This document shows positions 55,790 to 64,000 of a DNA stretch of 64,000 nucleotides, piece by piece. The DNA is from Paracoccaceae bacterium (GTDB lineage Bacteria; Pseudomonadota; Alphaproteobacteria; Rhodobacterales; Rhodobacteraceae), in contig JAPUEK010000005.1 in assembly GCA_027492585.1 (NCBI GenBank), positions 62,001 through 126,000 on the forward strand, written 5' to 3'. The position numbers were made by a program, and so were the translations under genes. The notes beneath the pieces were generated by a model. It was not told where the DNA came from, made no database searches, and was given only the letters and a program-made list of their open reading frames with translations. How positions within the stretch are numbered: position 1 is the stretch's first letter; each line of letters starts with the position of its first letter.

Positions 55790-58048
55790 TTACCGCCGCT
55801 TGCGGACGACCTTGCGCTTCACCGCCGCGGCCTTGGCCTTTGCCGCCCCGGCGCGGCGTTGCGGCGCCTTGCCGCGCCCGCCCCGACCGCCTCCGGCCGG
55901 AAGGCTGCGCCCCTCCACCTCCAGCAGGTCGAGCGTCAGCCCCCCCGTCACCGGCGTCGCCTCGGCAAGCCGCACCAGTACCCGCTGACCGATGCCCAAG
56001 ACCTGCCCCGTATCCGATCCGGTCAGGGTCTGGCTCGCCTCGTCGAAATGGAAGAACTCCCGCCCCACGGCGCGGATCGGGATGAGCCCATCCGCCCCGG
56101 TCTCATCCAGCTTCACGAAGAGGCCGAAGCGCTGCACCCCGGAAATCCGCCCCGCGAATTCCGCCCCCACCCGGTCGGCGAGGAAGGCGGCAAGATAGCG
56201 GTCGGTCGTATCCCGCTCCGCCATCATGCTGCGCCGCTCGGTGTCGGAGATGAGCTTGCCCGTCTCCTCTAGGTTTTCCACATCCCAGGCCGACAGCCCG
56301 TCATCGCCCCAGCCATGTCCGGCAATCAGCGCCCGATGCACGATCAGATCGGAATAGCGCCGGATCGGCGAGGTGAAATGCGCGTAATTCCGCAGGGCGA
56401 GGCCGAAATGGCCGAAGTTTTCCGGGTGGTAATAGGCCTGCGTCATGCTCCGCAGGGTGGAGATGTTGATCAGCTCGTCGAACTCCGACCCTTCCGCCTG
56501 CGCCAGCAGCCGGTTGAGATGCGAGGTCTTCAGCACCTGTCCCTTGGCCAGCGTGAAGCCCGAAGCCTCCGCCACCTCGCGCAGGGCGTCGAGCTTCAGC
56601 GGCGAGGGTTCCTCATGGACGCGGAAGAGAAGCGGGCGCTTCAGCCGGATCAGCTCCTCCGCCGCCGCGACATTGGCGAGGATCATGTACTCCTCGATCA
56701 GCCGATGCGCGTCGAAGCGGTCGCGGAAGGCGATCGAAAGCACCTTGCCGTCCTCATCCAGCACGATCTTGCGTTCGGGCAGATCGAGATCGAGCGGCTG
56801 ACGCGCCGCGCGCGCTTTCTTCAGCGCCTCATAGGCGGCGTAAAGCGGTTTCAGGACCGGATCGAGCAGCGGCTCCGTCACCGGATCGGGGCTGCCGTCG
56901 ATTGCGGCCTGCACCTGCGCGTAATGCAGCGACCCGGCAGAGCGCATCAGCCCGCGTACGAACCGGTGGCTGATCTTGCGGCCCTCGCCGTCGATCCGCA
57001 TCCGCACGGCAAGGCAGGCGCGGTCCACATGCTCATGCAGCGAGCACAGATCACCGGAGAGCACATCCGGCAGCATCGGCACCACGCGGTCGGGGAAATA
57101 GGTGGAATTGCCGCGCCGCCGTGCCTCCCGGTCAAGCGCGGAGCCGGGGCGGACGTAGAAGGCCACATCGGCAATCGCCACCCAGATCACGAAGCCGCCG
57201 GGATTGCCCGGTTCGCGGTCATGCTCGGCAAAGACCGCATCATCGCGGTCGCGCGCATCCACCGGGTCGATGGTGACGAGGGGGATGTCGCGCAGATCCT
57301 CCCGCCCCTTGAGGGTGGCAGGCTGGGCGCGGTCGGCCTCGGCGATCACCGCATCGGGGAACTGGTCGGGGATGCCGTGCTGATGGATGGCGATGAGGCT
57401 GACCGCCTTCGGCCCGGTCGGATCGCCGATGCGGGCCGTGATCCGCGCCTGCGGCAGGCCGAGCTTGCGGTTGCCGACGGCCTCGGCCTCCACCAGTTCG
57501 CCATCCTTGGCGCCAAGGCTCTGATCGGCGGCGACGCGCCATTCCTTGTCCTGGCCCTTGTCGATCGGCACGATGCGCCCGCCTTCGGCGCCGAGGCGGA
57601 AGACGCCCAGCACCTTCAAGGGGTTGGCGCCAAGCCGCCGGATGAGCCGCGCCTCATAGGCGTGATCCGCCGCCGCGACGGGGGCGAGGCGCGCCAGAAT
57701 CCGCTCCCCCGCGCCAAGGGCCGGATCGCCCTTCTGCGGCAAGATCAGGATGCGCGGCACATCCTCCACCTCCGGGCCAAGCTCCAGCGGGCGGGCGAAG
57801 AGATCGCCTGCCGCATCGGGCGCCAGCACCAGCAGCACCGAGACCGGCGGCAAGGCCCCCGGTGCGCGGAACCGGCGCGCGGTCCGTTCCACCACGCCCT
57901 CCGCCTCCAGCTCCTTCAGGAGCCGCTTGAGGTCGATGCGGGCATCGCCCTTGATCCCGAAGGCCTTGGCGATGTCGCGTTTGCCGGTCAGGTCGGGATG
58001 CTCGGCGATCCACTGGCGGATCTGGTCTTTGGTGGGGATCGGGTTCAT
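55790..58048 (-). CDS. rnr: Ribonuclease R
   Basis: 752-residue 3'-5' exoribonuclease. It has an N-terminal winged helix (KDQIRQWIAEHPDLTGKRDIAKAFG in part), two cold-shock domains, the RNB catalytic core with the metal-binding DPVDARDRDDAVFAEH (about residue 265) and NSTYFPDRVVPMLP, an S1 domain (about residues 640-715), and a Lys/Arg/Ala-rich tail. It degrades structured RNA. The gene is first of a minus-strand pair with the lytic transglycosylase. Confidence 0.95.
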   Translation of the reverse strand: MNPIPTKDQIRQWIAEHPDLTGKRDIAKAFGIKGDARIDLKRLLKELEAEGVVERTARRFRAPGALPPVSVLLVLAPDAAGDLFARPLELGPEVEDVPRILILPQKGDPALGAGERILARLAPVAAADHAYEARLIRRLGANPLKVLGVFRLGAEGGRIVPIDKGQDKEWRVAADQSLGAKDGELVEAEAVGNRKLGLPQARITARIGDPTGPKAVSLIAIHQHGIPDQFPDAVIAEADRAQPATLKGREDLRDIPLVTIDPVDARDRDDAVFAEHDREPGNPGGFVIWVAIADVAFYVRPGSALDREARRRGNSTYFPDRVVPMLPDVLSGDLCSLHEHVDRACLAVRMRIDGEGRKISHRFVRGLMRSAGSLHYAQVQAAIDGSPDPVTEPLLDPVLKPLYAAYEALKKARAARQPLDLDLPERKIVLDEDGKVLSIAFRDRFDAHRLIEEYMILANVAAAEELIRLKRPLLFRVHEEPSPLKLDALREVAEASGFTLAKGQVLKTSHLNRLLAQAEGSEFDELINISTLRSMTQAYYHPENFGHFGLALRNYAHFTSPIRRYSDLIVHRALIAGHGWGDDGLSAWDVENLEETGKLISDTERRSMMAERDTTDRYLAAFLADRVGAEFAGRISGVQRFGLFVKLDETGADGLIPIRAVGREFFHFDEASQTLTGSDTGQVLGIGQRVLVRLAEATPVTGGLTLDLLEVEGRSLPAGGGRGGRGKAPQRRAGAAKAKAAAVKRKVVRKRR

Positions 58049-58119
58049 CCCTAGGGCCTAGCACGGGCGGGGCTTCAAGAAAACCACAAGAAGACCACCC
58101 TTGGTGCAGCGCAAAGAGA

Positions 58120-58275
58120 GGGAGCCTCCGGCGGGGATATTTAAGGCAAGATGAAAAGCCACGGGTCCCCGCCTGTCCGGAATCAGACCGGGCATGACGG
58201 ACCCGAACGCCCCCCTTCATCTTGCCTCAAATATCCTGCGGGGAGGTCGGGAGGGGCGCAAAGCCCCTCCGGGGC
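58120..58275. repeat. Dispersed AAATATCC repeat, inverted pair with 57-base spacer
   Basis: The left unit (58120-58156, minus strand) has left module TTCATCTTGCCTT and right module CCGCCGGAGGCTCC. The right unit (58213-58275, plus strand) has TTCATCTTGCCTC, core AAATATCC, TGCGGGGAGGT and a CGGGAGGGG/CCCCTCCGG-type hairpin. The spacer is longer than in the other pairs. It fills the gap between the AlkB gene end and the RNase R start. Confidence 0.87.
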
Positions 58276-58294
58276 CGCAGCCGGAGCGCCGCCC

Positions 58295-58921
58295 TCAGAC
58301 CCCCTCCACCACCCGCAGGGTGAGGTTGATGCGCCCGCCCTTCGGCAGCAGGCCGGAGGAGCCGAAGCGCAGGCGGTCCACCCCGTGCCAGGCGAGGCGG
58401 GCGGGACCGCCCATCAAAAGCACATCGCCGGAGCGCAGCCAGAAGCTTTCGGTGCCGTCGCTGCGGTCGGTGCCGCCGATGCGGAAAAGCGCCTCATCGC
58501 CGAGAGAGACGGAGAGGACCGGCCAGGTGAAATCACCTTCGTCGCGGTCCTGATGCAGGCCCATCCGCGCGCCTTCCCCGTAGAAGTTCACGAGGCAGCA
58601 GTCGGGGCTGCGGGTGAGACCGGTGATCTCATGCCAGATCGCCAGCACCCCGGCGGGGATCGGCGGCCAGGGCCGGCCGGCCGGATGGCGGCTCTGGTAG
58701 CGATAGCCCTTCCGGTCCGTCACCCAGCCGAGCCGCCCCGCCGCCGTCATCCGCACCGACATCGGGCGTCCGCCCGGCGTCACGGGGCTTTGCAGGGGGG
58801 CCGCGGCCACCACCTCGCGCAGGGCCGCCACCAGGGCCGCCTGTTCGGCAGGATCCAGCCATTCCGGCCAATACCGCAGACCCCGGATCTCGCGCATCTG
58901 CGGCTTCGTTCCGCTTTTCAT
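58295..58921 (-). CDS. AlkB family alpha-ketoglutarate-dependent dioxygenase
   Basis: 208-residue Fe(II)/2-oxoglutarate dioxygenase. The iron ligands are His and Asp in [11 protein letters not shown] (about residue 132) and His in LAWHGVDRL; the 2-oxoglutarate-binding Arg is in [13 protein letters not shown]. AlkB proteins remove methyl groups from DNA and RNA bases by oxidation, releasing formaldehyde. The conserved [13 protein letters not shown] and the last [11 protein letters not shown] are present. The start at 58921 opens [11 protein letters not shown] with a GGGGAAG stretch before it. It is divergent from dnaK. Confidence 0.92.
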   Translation of the reverse strand: MKSGTKPQMREIRGLRYWPEWLDPAEQAALVAALREVVAAAPLQSPVTPGGRPMSVRMTAAGRLGWVTDRKGYRYQSRHPAGRPWPPIPAGVLAIWHEITGLTRSPDCCLVNFYGEGARMGLHQDRDEGDFTWPVLSVSLGDEALFRIGGTDRSDGTESFWLRSGDVLLMGGPARLAWHGVDRLRFGSSGLLPKGGRINLTLRVVEGV

Positions 58922-58952
58922 CACTTCCCCTGCCCTTCCGCCCCCTGCACCG

Positions 58953-58982
58953 CTTGCAGCCCTCAAGACCCCTCCTTATATA
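58953..58982 (+). promoter_or_regulatory. Candidate RpoH-type promoter for dnaKJ
   Basis: CTTGCAG at 58953 as the -35 box and CCTTATATA ending at 58982 as the -10 box, with a spacing of about 16 bases, 108 bases before the dnaK start. The CTTG element and the spacing agree with alphaproteobacterial heat-shock sigma-32 promoters. Not proven by sequence alone. Confidence 0.6.
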
Positions 58983-59089
58983 CGCCCGGAAGCCGGAACG
59001 GGCGGTGCCTTTTCCGGGTCTCAATGGGATCGGGTCGGGATGCCATCTTGGGTCCCGCCCACAACATCGCCGAAGGAAAGGGACCACTC

Positions 59090-60997
<1,908 letters not shown>

Positions 60998-61070
60998 GAC
61001 CGCGTGAAACGGGTCAGGGGGCGGTTCGGAAACGGGCCGCCCCCACCCGGTTCGGGAAAGGGCTTTTGCC

Positions 61071-62225
61071 ATGGCAAAGCGCGACTATTATGAGGTTCTC
61101 GGGGCCTCGAAAGGCGCCTCGGCGGAGGAGCTGAAGAAGGCCTATCGCAACAAGGCGAAGGAACTTCACCCTGACCGCAACTCCGACAACCCCGATGCCG
61201 AGGCCCAGTTCAAGGAAGTGAACGAGGCCTATGACGTTCTGAAGGATGCCGACAAGAAGGCGGCCTATGACCGCTACGGCCATGCGGCCTTCGAGGGAGG
61301 CATGGGCGGCGGCGGTCAGCGCGGCGGCTACGGCGGCGGTCAGGGCGATTTCGCCTCGGCCTTCTCGGATGTGTTCGAGGATCTCTTCGGCGATTTCATG
61401 GGCGGCCGGGGTGGTGGCGGCGGCGGGCGGGCGCGTCCGCAGCGTGGTTCCGACCTGCGCTACAACCTCCGCGTCACGCTGGAGGAAGCGCATCAGGGCG
61501 TCCAGAAGACCATCAACGTCCCGACCTCGGTGGCCTGCGAGACCTGCCGCGGCACCGGCGCCGAAGGCGGGGCGGAGCCTGTGACCTGTCCGACCTGCTC
61601 CGGCATGGGCAAGGTGCGGGCGCAACAGGGCTTTTTCACGGTGGAGCGCACCTGCCCGACCTGCTCCGGCGCGGGGCAGATCGTCAAGAACCCGTGCAAG
61701 TCCTGCGGCGGCGCCGGTCGGGTCGAGAAGGATCGCTCGCTTTCCGTCAACATCCCGGCAGGGGTGGAGACCGGAACCCGCATCCGCCTTGCCGGCGAGG
61801 GTGAGGCCGGGATGCGCGGCGGGCCTTCGGGCGATCTCTACATCTTCATCGAGGTGAAGGATCACCCGATCTTCCAGCGGGACGGGGTGAACCTCTTCTG
61901 CCGGGTGCCGATCTCCATTGCCTCCGCAGCCCTTGGCGGCGAGGTCGAGGTGCCGACGATCGACGGCGGCAAGGCGCGGGTGAAAGTGCCGGCGGGCAGC
62001 CAGACCGGCAAACAGATGCGCCTGCGCGCCAAGGGGATGCCGGCTCTGCGCGGCGGCGGGACCGGCGACATGCTGATCGAGCTGGCCGTTGAAACGCCGG
62101 TCAACCTCACTGCCCGCCAGAAGGAGATCCTGCGCGAGTTCGACCAGCTCTCCGAGGAAAACAATCCGGAAGGCTCCTCCTTCTTCTCGAAGGTCAAGGG
62201 CTTCTGGGACGGGATGAAGAGCTGA
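61071..62225 (+). CDS. dnaJ: Chaperone DnaJ (Hsp40)
   Basis: 384-residue co-chaperone of type I. The J domain (residues 4-70) has the HPD motif in [21 protein letters not shown] Gly/Phe-rich linker follows (residues 75-125). Four zinc-binding repeats are [24 protein letters not shown] and CKSCGGAG (residues 145-215). C-terminal substrate-binding domains complete the protein. It delivers clients to DnaK and stimulates its ATPase. A hairpin follows the stop codon. Confidence 0.98.
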   Translation: MAKRDYYEVLGASKGASAEELKKAYRNKAKELHPDRNSDNPDAEAQFKEVNEAYDVLKDADKKAAYDRYGHAAFEGGMGGGGQRGGYGGGQGDFASAFSDVFEDLFGDFMGGRGGGGGGRARPQRGSDLRYNLRVTLEEAHQGVQKTINVPTSVACETCRGTGAEGGAEPVTCPTCSGMGKVRAQQGFFTVERTCPTCSGAGQIVKNPCKSCGGAGRVEKDRSLSVNIPAGVETGTRIRLAGEGEAGMRGGPSGDLYIFIEVKDHPIFQRDGVNLFCRVPISIASAALGGEVEVPTIDGGKARVKVPAGSQTGKQMRLRAKGMPALRGGGTGDMLIELAVETPVNLTARQKEILREFDQLSEENNPEGSSFFSKVKGFWDGMKS

Positions 62226-62232
62226 ACCGGCG

Positions 62233-62253
62233 GGACGGGCAGATTGCCCGTCC
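62233..62253 (+). terminator. Stem-loop after dnaJ
   Basis: GGACGGGCA, loop GAT, TGCCCGTCC: a perfect nine-base stem seven bases after the dnaJ stop. No T tract; probably ends or stabilises the dnaKJ transcript. Confidence 0.65.
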
Positions 62254-62667
62254 TGCGCGGAGAGGCCAGCACCGGACGGGTCCGCCGCCAATGGTGCCAC
62301 ACCCGCAATGGGAAGGCCTGCCGGTGGCGGGCCGGTTTGCACTTGCCTCCGCACATACAGCGTAGCGCGAGAGAAATCGTCCCTCAGACCCGAGCCGGTG
62401 ACCCCGGCCGCCCTCCCCGTTCATCTTGCCTCAAATATCCTGCGGGGTTTGCCATCGGTTCAAGGGACCGAAGGCAGGACGGAGGGGTGCAAACCCCTCC
62501 GGGGCCGAACGGGGCGCCCCGGTCGGCGAAGTAGATAAGACCACAAAACCAGGCCGGGGCGGTAACCATCCGACACGGGCCGACGGACCGGGGGCCGCCG
62601 GGCCCGCGACAGGCGGACGGGGGTGGCGTTAACCACTTCTCAACCCTCCCCATGCCAGCCTCCCCGC
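62254..62667. other. Gene-free stretch between dnaJ and radC
   Basis: About 410 bases without a credible gene. It holds the long AAATATCC repeat (62418-62505) and GC-rich sequence on both sides. The promoter of radC must lie in its right end; no clear -35/-10 pair was found. A GTG at 62623, in frame with radC and preceded by a GGCGGACGGGG stretch, could give a 15-residue longer product. Confidence 0.6.
62418..62505 (+). repeat. Dispersed AAATATCC repeat, solitary long variant with hairpin
   Basis: Left module GTTCATCTTGCCTC, core AAATATCC, TGCGGGGTTTGCC, an inserted segment similar in position to that at 35843 (ATCGGTTCAAGGGACCGAAG in part), then the hairpin CGGAGGGG/CCCCTCCG with loop TGCAAA. 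Solitary, plus direction. Confidence 0.87.
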
Positions 62668-63327
62668 ATGACACAGCGCGGCTTTCATGATTCTGCCCTG
62701 CCCCTCTTCGCCCTCGATGCGGATGAGGCCGCACCTGCCCCGCTGCCCGCCCGCCTCCCCTCCTATATCGCCGATCACCGCAAGCGCCTGCGGGACAGGT
62801 TCATGGAGGGCGGCGCGCAGGCCATGCCGGATTATGAACTGCTGGAACTGCTGCTGTTCCGCGCCATCCCCCGACAGGATGTGAAACCGCTTGCCCGGCT
62901 GCTGCTGGAAACGTTCGGCGATTTCAACCGGGTGATCTCCGCCACCCCTGCCCGGCTTCTGATGGTCCGGGGCGTGGGGGAAGCCGTGGTGCAGGAGCTG
63001 AAGATCGTCGAGGCCTCGGCTCAGCGCCTCATGCGTGCCAGGGTGATCAACCGGCCTGTGCTGTCCTCCTGGGATGCGCTCCTTGACTACTGCCATACCG
63101 CCATGGCCCACCGGGAGACGGAGCAGTTCCGCATCCTGTTTCTCGACCGAAAGAATGTGCTGATCGCCGATGAGGAGCAGGCGAAAGGCACGGTGGACCA
63201 TGTGCCGGTCTACCCGCGCGAGGTGGTCAAGCGGGCGCTTGAACTGAACGCGAGCGCGCTCATTCTGGTGCATAACCATCCCACTTGGCCCTTTTTGATC
63301 ACGATGGATCACGCTCAAGCATCGTAA
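62668..63327 (+). pseudogene. radC: radC, truncated at the JAMM motif by element insertion
   Basis: RadC-family protein (JAB/MPN domain). The helix-hairpin-helix region (DYELLELLLFRAIPRQDVKP and RLLMVRGVGEAVVQELKIVE) and the start of the metal-binding domain (EQFRILFLDRKN, GTVDHVPVYPREVVKRALEL, ALILVHNHP) are intact. Family members continue SGDPTPS and about 60 more residues with the third metal ligand Asp. Here, directly after HNHP (ending 63282), the frame runs into unrelated TWPFLITMDHAQAS and stops at 63327. The 219-residue product therefore lacks part of the active site. The break is the left junction of the integrated element whose integrase gene follows. The remaining radC 3' part is expected at the far end of the element, outside the window. 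Confidence 0.88.
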
Positions 63328-63474
63328 AACACTGGCTTTTTTTGGGTTGTCGCAGGGGCGGATACCATGGCATAGTGGGGGCGGTTTTAAGGGGATCGGA
63401 GCCCTTTTTGACCCCAGTTGCCGGCACCACAAACCCGTCTGGCGACCCCACCAAAAAGCCGATGGAGAACCCCA
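63283..63474. other. Left end of an integrated element (attL region)
   Basis: 192 bases between the radC break point and the integrase start. They contain a seven-codon stretch reading NPSGDPT (63432-63452) that equals the residues missing from radC after HNHP, with two extra bases of context but no further radC similarity. An imperfect inverted repeat links GGCTTTTTTTGGGTTGTCGC (about 63334) with the complement of the same NPSGDPT segment through about 63460, possibly integrase arm sites. This suggests the attP region of the element mimics its target. Confidence 0.6.
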
Positions 63475-64000
63475 GTGCCGAGCCTTACAGATGGAGAAAT
63501 ACGCCGCGCCCTGAAGCAGGTTGAGCAGACCCAAAAACAGCTAAGCCTCGTTGACGGCGAAGGACACGGCACCGGCCGCCTGGTCCTCGTCATGAAGCCG
63601 ATGCCTACCCGTGTGACTGCGGACTGGATGGCGCAGCAATGGCGCGATCAGAAGCGGATCAAGAAGAAGCTCGGCTCATATCCGGCGATGCCGCTCAGCA
63701 AGGCGCGAGAAGTGTACAACCGCGATTTCGCGGGGATGATTCAGAAGGGCCGCAGCATCAAGATCGCCGGAGACACCCGCCCCGGTACGGTCGCTGACCT
63801 GTTCGAAGCCTATGTCGCGGCCCTCAAGGAGGCCGGAAAGCCATCTTGGAAAGAAGCCGAAAAGGGCCTCAACAAAATCGCCGATACGCTCGGGCGCAAC
63901 CGCCCGGCACGCGACATCGAACCGGAAGAGATCACGGCGATCATTCGCCCGATCTATGAGCGTGGGAAGCGGTCAATGGCCGACCATGTGCGATCCTACA
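63475..64000 (+). CDS. Tyrosine-type integrase of a phage/genomic island (partial)
   Basis: 175 residues seen, continuing past the right edge. GTG start at 63475 with a GGAG site eight bases upstream. The N-terminal part fits the DUF4102 arm-binding domain of P4-type integrases (KKKLGSYPAMPLSKAREVYN), followed by the core-binding helical domain (GTVADLFEAYVAALKEAGKPSW, DIEPEEITAIIRPIYERGKRSMADHV). The catalytic R-H-R-Y domain lies beyond the window. Codon use is less GC-biased than in neighbouring genes, in line with transfer. It inserts the element in radC. Confidence 0.9.
   Translation, partial: MPSLTDGEIRRALKQVEQTQKQLSLVDGEGHGTGRLVLVMKPMPTRVTADWMAQQWRDQKRIKKKLGSYPAMPLSKAREVYNRDFAGMIQKGRSIKIAGDTRPGTVADLFEAYVAALKEAGKPSWKEAEKGLNKIADTLGRNRPARDIEPEEITAIIRPIYERGKRSMADHVRSY

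Noticed and set aside
63285-63524. A 79-codon gene at the left end of the element
   Set aside because: It starts inside the broken radC end, overlaps the integrase start, and its only recognisable part is the short NPSGDPT segment; treated as attachment-site sequence.

Overview
This window is ordinary chromosomal DNA of a high-GC alphaproteobacterium. It is most probably a member of the Rhodobacteraceae (Rhodobacter/Paracoccus-like): about two thirds GC, dense short operons, LptE/HolA behind LeuS, DnaK-DnaJ, a DUF2125 protein, and a carnitine dehydrogenase/thioesterase fusion of the alphaproteobacterial type. The genus cannot be fixed from sequence reading alone. I saw no tRNA, rRNA, CRISPR array or complete insertion sequence.

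Layout. 1-5.4 kb (minus): a dipeptide/oligopeptide ABC importer (solute-binding protein and two permeases, the second running off the left edge) and a CocE/NonD-type serine hydrolase. 5.5-8.8 kb: choline-sulfatase (plus) facing a GMC (choline-dehydrogenase-like) oxidoreductase (minus). About 9.0-9.35 kb: a YCII-domain gene broken by a one-base frameshift. 9.4-16.4 kb (minus): a quaternary-amine operon with a CaiD-like hydratase, an NDP-forming acyl-CoA synthetase, a SelW-like Rdx protein, an acyl-CoA dehydrogenase, a carnitine dehydrogenase-betainyl-CoA thioesterase fusion and a BKACE enzyme, with a divergent GlxA/CdhR-type regulator. Together they can be read as gamma-butyrobetaine/carnitine to glycine betaine; beside the choline-sulfate genes this makes the left quarter an osmolyte/quaternary-amine catabolic region.

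17.5-29.5 kb: extradiol dioxygenase, an amino-acid ABC binding protein and permease, M3 oligopeptidase, leuS-lptE-holA, an HPP-CBS membrane protein, a GAF protein and a LysR regulator. 30.2-35.8 kb: a polyamine/aminobutyraldehyde-type ABC importer (YdcSTUV-like) with aminobutyraldehyde dehydrogenase. 36-44 kb: membrane and flavoprotein genes, MscS channel, a short enoyl-CoA hydratase-like protein and SDR, DUF2125, PmbA/TldE and a CysQ-like phosphatase. 44-51 kb: DEAD-box RNA helicase, a two-gene type I secretion exporter without an obvious substrate, and MlaA-MlaC. 51-58 kb: YbaK, glutathione-dependent formaldehyde dehydrogenase, three tandem I78-family inhibitor lipoproteins, cytochrome c', a lytic transglycosylase and RNase R. 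58-62 kb: AlkB, dnaK, dnaJ.

Right edge: radC is cut exactly after the His-Asn-His-Pro of its JAMM motif, and a phage/island-type tyrosine integrase starts 150 bp further on. This is the left end of an integrated element whose body lies outside the window.

The most unusual general feature is a dispersed, mosaic, REP-like repeat: 18 units at 13 loci, all sharing the core AAATATCC but with interchangeable left and right modules, several carrying strong hairpins. All eight solitary copies point the same way on the chromosome whatever the gene direction, and one copy lies in frame inside the CocE-family gene.
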